A DNA stretch of 64,000 bases. Origin: Larix kaempferi (Eukaryota > Streptophyta > Pinopsida > Pinales > Pinaceae). Made by a program: the position numbers and the translations under genes. The first letter of the stretch is position 1; every line of letters begins with the position of its first letter. The stretch spans positions 7,535,001-7,599,000 of the forward strand of contig BSBM01000809.1 in the NCBI GenBank assembly GCA_027924585.1, written 5' to 3'. The notes beneath the pieces were generated by a model. That model was given only the letters and a program-made list of their open reading frames with translations. It was not told the DNA's origin and did no database searches. Below, piece after piece: positions 35,290 through 44,514 of the stretch.

Positions 35290-36640
35290 TAATGCACCTT
35301 CTTCTTCTACTTCAAATGAATGGCTCATTGATTTTGGAGCATCTTATCATATGGCTAAGGATCAAGCCATATTTTCTATTATGCATGAATGTAACACCAA
35401 ACAAATATTTGTTGGTGATGATAGATCTCTAAGTGTTGTAGGAGCTTAGAACAGTTCCAGTAGATAATGGTCATTTTAGTGATGTACTATGTGTTCGAAG
35501 AATTTCCTGCAATTTGTTATCAGTCTATCAAATCACTCATTCTAGTGAAGGTAAAACTGTGACCTTTACACCTCATCAAGTTGTAATCAAGGATTTTAAA
35601 GATCCTCAACAGGTCCCTAGCTACCAGAATTGTTGATGATGTTTACCAGGTTGTACAAATTTAACAACTTTGGGTCATCACCTTTTCCTTCAGTTTTTGT
35701 TGCTCATAGTGATAACTTGAGCAAACTTTGGCAGATGAGCAATTTGGTCACTTAAATTATCGCTCATTACAACAACTATGTAAAGACAATATGGTGACAG
35801 GTCTTCCGATGGTATCTTGTACGGATGGTGTGTGTTCCGGTTGTGTACTCAGAAAACATCATCAAGATAGTTTTGACAAACGTGCCTCTTGGCATGTCTC
35901 GGTTCCCTTGGAGCTTGTGCATATTGATTTGTGTGGTCCTCTTCCATCTACTTCCTTTTCTGGTTTCAAGTATTTCTTAACTTTTATTAATGATTACACC
36001 AGACGCACTTGGGTTTATTTCCTAAAACATAAGAGCGAAGTATTTAACATGCTTTTGGCCTACAAGGCCTTTGTTGAAAAACAATCTGGTCATCAAATTA
36101 TTAAGTTAAGATTTGACAATGGAGGAGACTATGTTAACAAAAATTTCACTACTTTATGCACTAAACAATGCATCTAACAATAGCACACTATTCCATATAC
36201 ACCACAACAAAATGGGTGTAGTTGAGCAGAAGAACCGCACTTTAAAAGAAATGGCTAATTGTATGATCCAATCTAAGGGACTAAGTCTTCAATTTTGGGC
36301 TGAAGCCATTAATTGTGCAAATTACATAGTAAATCGCACCCCCACTAAAGCATTACAAGGTATCACACCGGAAGAAGCATGGAGTAAAACTAAACCTGAT
36401 GTAAGTCACTTCCGTGTGTTTGGTAGTGAAGCATGGGCTCACATTCTGGATGAAAAATGGAAAGCATTGCAGCCTAAAAGCGAAAAGTGCATATTTGTTG
36501 GATATTCTAAAGATGTAAAAGGTTATAGACTTCTTCAACCACATTCTCATCATATAATCTTTAGAAGAGATGTTAAATTTGATGAAAATATCTTGGCCTA
36601 CGAGCCTAACTCGATGATTGTGCCATCTTTGGCCTGCGAG
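35290..36640 (+). pseudogene. Copia protease and integrase
   Basis: Protease reads EWLIDFGASYHMAKDQAIF, with DFG in place of DSG, then IFVGDDRSLSVVG. The GAG-pre-integrase region reads FGHLNYRSLQQLCKDNMV with CSGCVLRKHH (zinc-binding Cys pair). The core has LVHIDLCGPL (Asp), IKLRFDNGGDYVN (Asp) and, after a frame change near 36170, MGVVEQKNRTLKEMANCM (Glu). WAEAINCANYIVNRTPTKAL, HFRVFGSEAWAHI and KCIFVGYSKDVKGYRL follow. The catalytic triad is still readable; a stop at 36175 and frameshifts inactivate the gene. Confidence 0.92.
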
Positions 36641-36929
36641 CTTGATTCGGTGTTTGTGCCTTCTTCTTCTTCTTCCAACTTCTCTAACAGGTTTCCAACT
36701 CCAGTTTCTGATGATGACAGTGAGGATGAAAATCCACCTCCACCTGCTCATGTTCCTCTAGTTGCACCAGCACAAGTTCTTCCTTGATGGGTCCGTTCAA
36801 CATGTGAAGCAACTAGTGATCTTGCCGGTTATCCTAGAGATCAACGTCGAACACATTCTCAGTTTCAGCGAGCCTCTTCTCTTTTGGCTCAAGTTTCCGA
36901 GAATCATGATCGAGAAACTTTTGCAGAAG

Positions 36930-37790
36930 CTTCAGGGAATGTAGATTGGGATGCAGCTATGGATGAAGAATATCGTTCCTTAATGGCGAACGATACTTGG
37001 GGATCTTGTACCTCTTCCAAAAGGAAGACAACTTGTCAGATGTAAATGGGTCTACAAAACTAAGTATGCATCAGATGGGAAGTGTTGAAAGACTTAAGGG
37101 CAAGGTTAGTTACCAAAGGTTTTTTCCATTTGAAGGGATTGACTATAATGAAACCTTTTCTCCTGTCGCAAAAATGAACTCCATCCTCGTTGTTCTTTCC
37201 CTTGCAGCCTTACACAACTAGGAAGTCCATCAAATGGATGTTAAGTCTTCCTTCTTACATGGTGATTTATAGGAGGAAATTTACATGGAACAACCTCCTG
37301 GATATGTTCAGAATAACTCTAGCCTTGTCTGCCGCCTTAAGAAATCCTTATATGGCCTTAAATAAGCTCGTAGAGCTTGGTATGCCAAAATGGATAACTT
37401 TCTCCTTGACACCGGTTTTTCTAGATGCCATTCTGACCCCAATGTCTATACCAAGAAAGTAGGAAACCATCTCATCATACTTGTTCTATATGTTGATGAC
37501 GTTATTCTTACTGGTAGTGACCCTAAGCTTATAACCCATGTGAAATCCAGTCTTAAACAAAATTTTGAAATGTCAGACTTAGGACATTTGCATTATTTTC
37601 TTGGTCTCCAAGTCCTGCAAACCAAAGAAGGAATCTTTCTTTTTCAATCTAAGTATGCTTGTGACCTTCTTCGTCACTTTCACATGGAAGATTGTACACC
37701 AGCCCCTTCTCCCTTCCAGTCTGGAGTCAAACTTTCTGCCACTTGTACTTCACCTAAAGTCGATGCCACCTTGTATCGTTAGCTTGTTAG
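36930..37790 (+). pseudogene. Copia reverse transcriptase
   Basis: Reads AMDEEYRSLMANDTW, KWVYKTKYASDGK, IDYNETFSPVAKMNSI, QMDVKSSFLHGDL, YMEQPPGYV, CRLKKSLYGLK (several in different frames), then the catalytic YVDD at 37489-37500 in LYVDDVILTGSD, and FEMSDLGHLHYFLGLQV. In-frame stops replace the residue after SLAALHN, after HGDL and after YGLK, and a TAG lies at 37780. Characteristic copia RT. Confidence 0.95.
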
Positions 37791-38455
37791 TAGTCTCTTA
37801 TACTTGACTCATTCCCGTCCTGACCTTTCCTTTGCCATTGGTCGTGTTGTCCATTATATGCAGACACCTCATGAAAGTCACTGGAAAGCAGCTAAAAGAA
37901 TACTTCGATATATTCGAGGTATAGTTCAGTTTGGGATTCATTACAGTACAGGGGGGAAACCTTTGTTGGTTGGTTTCACTGATTCAGATTGGGCAAACGA
38001 TCCTGATGGTTGAAAGTCTACTGCAGGTTATGTTTTCAGTCTGGGATTTGGACCTATCACTTGAGCTTGTAAGAAACAACAAGCTCTTGGTCTTTCTTCA
38101 GCAAAAGCAGAATATCAAGCCACAGTTAATGCCAGTCCGGAAGCTTTATGGCTTCGACAGATCATTTCAGAGTTCGGATTTGAGCAGCAGTAGCCTACTC
38201 CACTTTGGTGCGACAATCAAAGTGCCATCAAGCTTGCCAAAGATCCGAGTTCTACATCAACACAGCAAACACATTGAGCTACATATGCACTTCATCATAA
38301 ATCTTGTTCATTATCATGTTCTTGAAGTGCTCTTTTGCCCTACAAATGATCAAGTTGTAGACATCTTCACCAAGTCTCTTACAGAAGCGAAGTTTTCTAA
38401 ACTTCGATCTATGTTAGGAGTTCAGGAACTTGTCATTAAGGGGGATAGGCTCTAA
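37791..38455 (+). pseudogene. Copia RNase H
   Basis: Reads SLLYLTHSRPDLSFAIG, HWKAAKRILRYIRGIVQFGI, GFTDSDWANDPDG then a stop, KSTAGYVFSLG, SSAKAEYQAT and LWCDNQSAIKLAKDP, the standard copia RNase H order with the acidic residues in DSDW, AEYQ and CDN. Stops replace the residues around KKQQ and before ATYALHH, so it is inactive. Confidence 0.93.
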
Positions 38456-38517
38456 TGCCTCCTTCCTTCTCCTAATAGTGTCACTTTTGTAAATCCTTCA
38501 ATCCTATCACAAGTTGT

Positions 38518-38992
38518 TCTTAAGGGGGGATGTTCGGATATTTAGACACTTAGGATTTAGTTAAGATCAACTTGTGTAATATATCCGTTAGGAAAAGTGT
38601 GTTTCTTTAGTATGTATTAGTATGCATTTGTAAATACTTAATCTGACTGTCACGATATGTTCCCAGCATAGAGTGATCCGACGGTTCAACTTCTCTTAGA
38701 TCATACCTAGCCTTGATCCATGGTCTTAACACCCGATTGGTCTATGATCTCTATTTAAAGAGCATGGAGGGTCATTGTTTAGTTGATCGATTATGAGAAG
38801 CTCATTTGTAACTTTCTTTCTTTGCATAATAAATTGTCCCCGTTAGAAGCTATTTGGCCGGGGGCCATGGAGTGTTTCCCTCAAGAGGGTTTAAACCACG
38901 TCAAAACATCGGTGTGTTGATCTGTGATCTATTTGTGTGAAGTGGTTGCTCTTGGTGTTCGGTCCTTTGGTAGTACCCTGTGTACCCGAACA
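38518..38992 (+). mobile_element. Polypurine tract and 3' LTR of the copia element
   Basis: CTTAAGGGGGGA (38519-38530) is the polypurine tract. The LTR runs 38531-38992 (462 bp), TGTTCGGATATTTAGAC to GTACCCGAACA. A second GGGGGATAGG tract lies about 85 bp upstream near 38440. Confidence 0.95.
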
Positions 38993-39168
38993 CCATCAAT
39001 GTCGACAATGGTATTGGGTAACCTCCCCAATGGTATAACTATGCCTTGATTAGCCATTCTTAATTGTATAGGTGACAACTGTAACTTTGGTTTTCCCATC
39101 GCCTGCCAGGTCTGCTTCGTCAAGACATTTACTTCGGAGCCGAGATCAAGAATGATCTCGTCCATCTC
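38993..39168 (-). pseudogene. Gypsy B aspartic protease, N-terminal half
   Basis: Minus strand from 39168: VEMDEIILDLGSEVNVLTKQ, then GKPKLQLSPIQLRMANQG and LGRLPNTIVDIDGV. DLG replaces the usual active-site D(S/T)G; the rest is a typical retropepsin N-terminal lobe. It is cut on the left by the copia element (whose TSD CCATC falls in it) and on the right by the CACTA-like end. The second half continues at 32751. Confidence 0.88.
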
Positions 39169-39430
39169 CACTAGTACAAAATGAGAGATAAGTGACCAGG
39201 GAGACCAAAAAATTTGGTCACCACAGCTTTTTCAAGTGATAAAATGACCAAAATTGAGAAATTTTAAGTGAACTGACTAAAAATGACCAAGATAAATGAC
39301 CAATTTGGTCACAGGATAAGAACTAAAGTAAAAATGACCAAGATAAATGACCAATTTGGTCACAAGAGAGGAACTAAACTAAAAATGACCACATAACAAT
39401 TGGTCATTTATGTGGTCATTTTTAGTTGTG
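39169..39430 (+). mobile_element. End of a CACTA-like DNA transposon with subterminal repeats
   Basis: Begins CACTAGTACAAAATGAGAG exactly where the gypsy B protease frame stops. The motif AATGACCAATTTGGTCACA appears at about 39294 and 39348 inside a 53-bp direct repeat (AAAAATGACCAAGATAAATG), with further GACCA/TGGTC pieces throughout. A hairpin with 20-bp arms closes the block: AACTAAAAATGACCACATAA (39377-39396) and its complement (39408-39427). CACTA at the tip and a subterminal array of short inverted motifs fit En/Spm-type elements, where the transposase subunit binds such repeats. The other end was not found, so the length is unknown. Confidence 0.6.
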
Positions 39431-40494
39431 TCATTCCAGCAGTGGAAAATTATAATTTTGATCATCATGTGTCTCAACTCAACATTAATGCACAAAGTAG
39501 ATTTGCACCGCTTACATTAAAAACCTTTATATGCAGATTTGCACATGCACTTAAATTAATAACTACATTTAAAATAAAATTAAATACAAAAAATAATTAA
39601 TGAAAGTGGCCATTTGGATCACCTTTCTACATGGAAGAAGATCGAAAGGGAAAGACGATGATCCATTCTTTTAGGTTATATCATAGTAAACAAAGAAAAG
39701 GTGAATAATGTTTTTTGACACCTACTCAAGGAGATCAACTTACCGACCTTCACCAATGAAATTAAATATGCAGATACTGACTTACCATCTGTAAATGAAA
39801 TCTATTTGGCAGGTGCTGAAATAGATGAAGTGACAGGTGTGGAAGAATGCCCTTTGTTATCCGACATGTGTTGAAACAAATGAAGCATGAGCAATTGGGG
39901 TTTCAACTACATCGACCACATGTTCATGCCTTACAAGATTAAGGGGTTTGGCATGTTCGAAATGCCCTCTCTACAACAAGGCAACAAAAAATTGTGGGTT
40001 CTGTCATCCTTACCTACCATTGTGGCTTAATAAATTGCGGGCACAAGACGACAACCAGAGATTGGAAGGACGATGAGTAGAGAGCATAGACCACTGAACA
40101 AGGAGTAGAAACCATGGGGAAACATGTAAACCAATGGAAAATCCAGAGCGGATGAGAAGGACATGTGGCGAAAATGTATTTGCTGGAAGGGCGATGAAAG
40201 CGGTACAATGTTTTTCAAAATTGACCTCAGAGAAAAAATCCTATCGATGTAATAATATTAATTAGAAAATACAATTTATAGAATAAAAATAAATTCAATC
40301 ATTATAAATAAAAACAAATAAAAAAAACTATTTAACTTTCACAGATTTTTTATTTAATTATTTGATCTTCTAAATATTTAATAAATTCATAACTTGAAAT
40401 CGATTTCTTTTTAATCCCATAAATGTTTAATAAATCTTTGGATTCAAATCGAATTTGCCCAATACATCTCGGTTACCTCATATAATTCTCTCTG
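39431..40494. other. No gene recognised; possible interior of the CACTA-like element
   Basis: AT-rich sequence with only short open frames lacking family features. No transposase motifs seen. Confidence 0.4.
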
Positions 40495-41308
40495 TGTTGG
40501 TCTGAACGAAGGAAGAGAGGTGTTGGGTGTGAAAATACTAACAGCAGATCTAAGAGATGATGTATACCTCACAAGAGTAATTATGATTAAGTAGGAAGAT
40601 ATAAGAAGAGTGGTCAATGCAGTGTAATGAGCAACAAAATAATAATACAGTAGAACTCGGATAGAAGCAAAAATACTTCACACACACTAATTAATTAATC
40701 ACAATATGGATAAATAAATAGTACAATGCATTGGGATTCGAATGCCTAAGGTGGAAATTCGAATTAGCCTTCATGGAGTGATCAAAATATCACTGGAGTG
40801 TCATCGGAGCACAACTAGTAGTCTATCTCATCATCAGTGGAGTCATTAATACTCAAGTAACTATCAACCATCAGTCAAACTGATTCTAACTGAGTGTGGT
40901 AGGTGTAACTGAGTGTAACTGGAACTAACTGAATGAAGGAGGCTCAGTGGAGGGCGCATGAGGAGATAACTGAAGTCAGAATGGGAATTCAAGTCTCTCT
41001 AGAGGTCCATCAGAGTGATACAGTCAGTTGAGAGTTAGTCTAGCCTTAAATCAAGGAAAGAACTGAAGATAACTGAATGGTAGGTAAGGAAGGGCGCCTT
41101 TCTCATGCAGTAGGTGAAAGGAGGGCGCAATAACCTCTAGGAGGGTTGAATCTGAGTGGAAGGAAGCTCTGGGGGCTAGCTGACTAAGGGCTAGGTGCTG
41201 GGACTGATGACTGGGATGTATGCAAACCCTAAAAGTGCATGCTTGACTGAAAATACAAATAATGAAAATACTGCTAGGACTAGGATGGAGTATAGGAATA
41301 TCCTGACA
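40495..41308 (-). mobile_element. LTR (3') of a minus-strand retrotransposon
   Basis: On the minus strand TGTCAGGATATTCCTATAC starts at 41308, directly after a polypurine tract GGAGTAAGGGGGGG (plus 41309-41325). The left edge ends in CAGACCAACA at about 40495, giving a TG..CA LTR of about 814 bp. The flanks do not match each other, so it is more likely a 3' LTR than a solo LTR. The body has repeated AACTGAGTGT and GAGGGCGC words. No clear polyprotein of this element was recognised upstream (41330-41800). Confidence 0.5.
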
Positions 41309-41325
41309 CCCCCCCTTACTCCATC

Positions 41326-42060
41326 CTGGGCCCTGGTAACTAAGACCAAAGGTCACCTAATACAATGAATAATAATAATAGTCAATAAACCTAAGAAATG
41401 GGGAAAACCTCATGGGAAAAATACCCCCCCTCAAAATAGGTTGTAAGGCACACACAAAAATAAATGCTCCAAACTCAAGCAGGTGTGATGCTTGGTCATA
41501 TGTTTGGAGGTATCTTCTTCTTGGGAAGAAGTGGATCATGCTCAGAAAGCATGTTCTTGTACTTGCTCTTTAGATCAAATGTGATGAGAACAAATACAAA
41601 AGTATGAGGATGATCCTTGAACCTGTGATTCGAATCAGCTAAGGTAGGATCAAATCTATGAATGTGCGGATAGTCTTTTGTCTTCTCCTTCGAACCATCA
41701 TGGGTGAGATTATGCCAAAAAGAACCATCAAATAATAGTAAATGTTTTGAATCCAAATCAGATCCAAGAATTAAAGAATGGTTTCTTCAAATCTCCTTTG
41801 AACCAGCAGGTTGTTGTAGCCACAACAGATTCCATACTTAGCTAAGAACGGTAGCCCCCCCCCAATTTTAATAAACGCAAAGGTATTTGGGTAAGTCTTT
41901 TTGTAATTTTTAGATTTTGATTTTACCTCTAAAATTATTCACCCATGCGTTTGGTCTACTTGTTTGTAAGGGTTTGATTATTTCTTCCAAAGTGTTTCAG
42001 TCTGAAGAAAGCCAAAATTTTGAGTATTTTGTTGACTGTTATCATCATCCCGAAACCCGA
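41326..42060. other. Unassigned sequence next to the LTR
   Basis: The minus-strand open frame 41496-41756 (starting MDSKHLLLFDGSFWHNL) has no features I can assign. It may be the 3' part of the element whose LTR is 40495-41308. A run of C at 41854 marks low-complexity DNA. Confidence 0.3.
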
Positions 42061-42078
42061 CATTTGGAGAACCTGAAA

Positions 42079-42177
42079 CCCGCAACCCGACAGATGCGGG
42101 TTGCGGGACTGTTGTTTTTACGTTTTGGTTTTATTGATTCCGAAACCTGCAACCCGACGGATGCGGGTTGCGGAATC
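42079..42177. repeat. Two similar GC-rich hairpins
   Basis: CCCGCAACCCG (42079-42089), a 7-base loop, then CGGGTTGCGGG (42097-42107) form a perfect 11-bp hairpin. A second, TGCAACCCG..CGGGTTGCG, lies near 42148-42172 and is flanked by GATTC/GAATC that extend the stem. Single CGAAACCC and AACCCGCA words recur up to about 42470. They stand out against AT-rich surroundings. Confidence 0.75.
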
Positions 42178-42179
42178 AT

Positions 42180-43200
42180 TCTTTAATAGGATTGAGAAAT
42201 AATTACCCCCGAAACCCAAACCCCGCAATGGCTGCATTCGACTTTCGGGATTGTGGTTTTTTTGTTTATTTGGTGTGTCCTCCCGAAACCCGCAACCCAT
42301 TATTTCAGGATGCAGCTTTCGGGATGGCTATTTTACGTCACAGTGTAATATTTCCGCAGCCCGCCACCCGCATAGTCGGTTTTTGGCTTCCGAAAATCCT
42401 TTTTTCCACTTCCATTTTGCATACCCTCAACCCGCAAATTCGTACTTTCGGGTTTTGGCTTGCGAGATCTTTGAATAAGAACTTTATGAATTTTCTTTGA
42501 ACCTGATTCCGCGTTTTGCTTCGGTTAATTTCCATCATCCATCTGATATGATCTCGTGGTCATGTTGATTTCGGGTAATCAGTTAAGTCAGGCTTCGCCA
42601 TCTTGTCTTTTGAAACCCGGTTCTGCCAAATTATCATTTTCCTGTGTAATTCATGACAGCGGACACTATTACAAGTCTATCAGTTACTTCATGTTGGATG
42701 GACGCCATCTTTCCGCCTTAAGTTCGCCATGTCTGGACTCGAGCTTTGACATCTTGTCATTTTTTATCCATCTCTTAATGATGAGATTTGTTACGTGTGA
42801 AGAATGGATAGCCTGTGTACTGGAACTCCTAGTCGAGACCTTTTTCCACATCAATTTTATCACCATAACCTTCGTCTCCGTTATTAATCACCAGTTATAA
42901 TTATTGATGGAATATTGCTTGTAACGATGTGATTGTAAAGGAAATTCAAAATCATGCGAGTAGTAATTGAACTGGTACTTCGCACAAGCTTTGATCCGAC
43001 AAGCACATACCTCGGCTCTTTTCATTACAATTGAATTAATTACAATGAATTGACTGGATAAGTTTAATAATTGAAGATTGTCCCACTCGATTATCATCGA
43101 CTTGCTTGTTGGCCTTCAAATAGCAATTAACATGAAATCTCCAGTTCATCCATTGCCTTCTGAAATAGGAAACATGTTGTTTGGCATTCTTCTTATATCC
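42180..43200. other. No gene recognised
   Basis: Contains several short open frames around the CGAAACCC words and an open frame at 42556-42900 without recognisable domains. Possibly retroelement leader or LTR sequence belonging with 43209-44490; not established. Confidence 0.3.
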
Positions 43201-43208
43201 TTTTCAGA

Positions 43209-43560
43209 ATGAGTAGTATTCATGTAGATGGTGAATTTTCTAATGCTCAGGTTGAAAATGAAGAATCTACCCCTTGTTATATCAAGAAATGTTGTCACCA
43301 CCATTTGATGCAAGTGTTCCTTATCTTAGTAGCGGTAGCAGTGAAGAAGACTTCGAAACTCTATCTGCCTACATTCACAACTCCGAAAAGCAAAGGAAGG
43401 AAATTATGGAGGGATCAATTGATCTCGATACTAATGTTATATGGAGGGAAGAACCTGACGTGCCGACCACCATTCCTGAAGTAAATCCCCTAATGGATTT
43501 CTCTATTTTTGATAGTGGGTTCCCCAACCTTGAATTTCCTACAGCGGATGCTCTGTAAGC
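43209..43560 (+). pseudogene. Small acidic ORF upstream of gypsy C, unidentified
   Basis: Begins MSSIHVDGEFSNAQVENEES at 43209, shifts frame near 43275, then reads LSPPFDASVPYLSSGSSEED, FETLSAYIHNSEKQRKEIME and MDFSIFDSGFPNLEFPTADA to a stop at 43556. After that stop the frame continues as PPVDDNEQFVIEFLGCHD. Acidic and Ser-rich, about 115 codons, with one frameshift. I do not recognise it. It might be an extra ORF or LTR-internal ORF of gypsy C, which starts about 1 kb downstream. Confidence 0.4.
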
Positions 43561-43599
43561 CACACCACCTGTCGATGATAATGAACAATTTGTGATTGA

Positions 43600-44490
43600 A
43601 TTTTTAGGGTGCCACGATACCTTATCTAATTAAAGAATAAGTCTTTCTTTTGTGAAAGGTGCCGGAAAATCTTTTAAGCTTGAAAATAGCAAGATTTCTT
43701 GGACCGATGGTTAGATCCGATTTTGTAATCCCTATCTTGTCGAATTTCTCCTTCTGGAACTCTCATGTAAATTTAGTATATAAGGAGGAATGTTTCCCTT
43801 AGTAAGGGGTTGGGAATTTTGGAATTGAAATTCAGCAGGAGTTTGGATTGAAGATACTCTGTCTATCAGAGTCATTGTAATTTTTGTACAAGACTTCTCT
43901 ATTCAACAAAGTTATCTTTTAAATCACCTCCTATTGCTCTTCAAATTTCTTTGGGAATTGTTGAGTTAATGTTTCAAATTTGTCATCGGTTATGTGTTTA
44001 ATCCTTTGCAGGACATTCATTAATGCATAAGATCTCTCATATTGATTTCTCTATATGTCTGGATTATGCTCAAAATTGTTCTATTAAATTTCTTTAATTG
44101 AACGTTTTCACTTTTATATTTCTGCAAATGATTCGATGCAAATAAACATGTATAATCAAATGTTAATTTTTCAATTAACACAATGATTACAGATCAGACA
44201 TTTGAGTAGGCTTAAACACTTTGAAGATTTGTCACTTAATTTTTATTAAATGATAAAACTTTAAATTTACAAGTTACGAACCCAAAGACATTTCTGTTTA
44301 AGGTACTTACTACTTGTTCATCGCACTTCAATTCTGATCTGAATGACATCAAATTCTCCTTTTAGCTTAGATCTGACTTAGCATAAATTCTTTCCTTAGG
44401 TACGATAAGTTAGATTCGTTAACCAACTTTCATACTTTGTTTTCCATTATAGGAAAACTGATATTTCAAGATCAAATCTTTTACTCATAG
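43600..44490 (+). other. LTR- or leader-like sequence before gypsy C gag
   Basis: Contains a TATA-like AGTATATAAGGAGG (about 43775) followed by sequence typical of a retroelement LTR downstream of its promoter. No repeat partner or initiator-Met primer site was found, so the LTR boundary of gypsy C is unknown. Confidence 0.35.
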
Positions 44491-44514
44491 AGTGCCAACG
44501 GAGGCCAAATATCC

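Larger units (their letters stand above)
32752..38992 (+). mobile_element. Ty1/copia retrotransposon nested in gypsy B protease (TSD CCATC)
   Basis: A full-length 6.2-kb copia element: LTR 32752-33209, PBS, gag, protease, integrase, RT, RNase H, polypurine tract, LTR 38531-38992. CCATC lies directly outside both LTRs (32747-32751 and 38993-38997). The gene order integrase before RT defines copia. Removing the element joins the two halves of the gypsy B protease (NTIVDIDGV to RSYVDF). By eye the LTRs show about 32 differences over about 460 bp, so the insertion is old. Confidence 0.96.
12120..39168 (-). mobile_element. Gypsy B: Ty3/gypsy element, minus strand, multiply interrupted
   Basis: Reading on the minus strand from 39168 the order is: aspartic protease, capsid-like region, reverse transcriptase, RNase H, integrase, a spacer with promoter-like sequence, a long accessory ORF, and the 3' LTR (13781 down to 12120). 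Four later insertions split it: CACTA-like end at 39169, copia 32752-38992, chromovirus 22449-31676, and solo LTR 19127-21396. Joining the flanks across the last three restores protease, polyprotein and RT frames. Its 5' LTR and any protein upstream of protease were not found, so the element is incomplete in this window. Confidence 0.85.
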
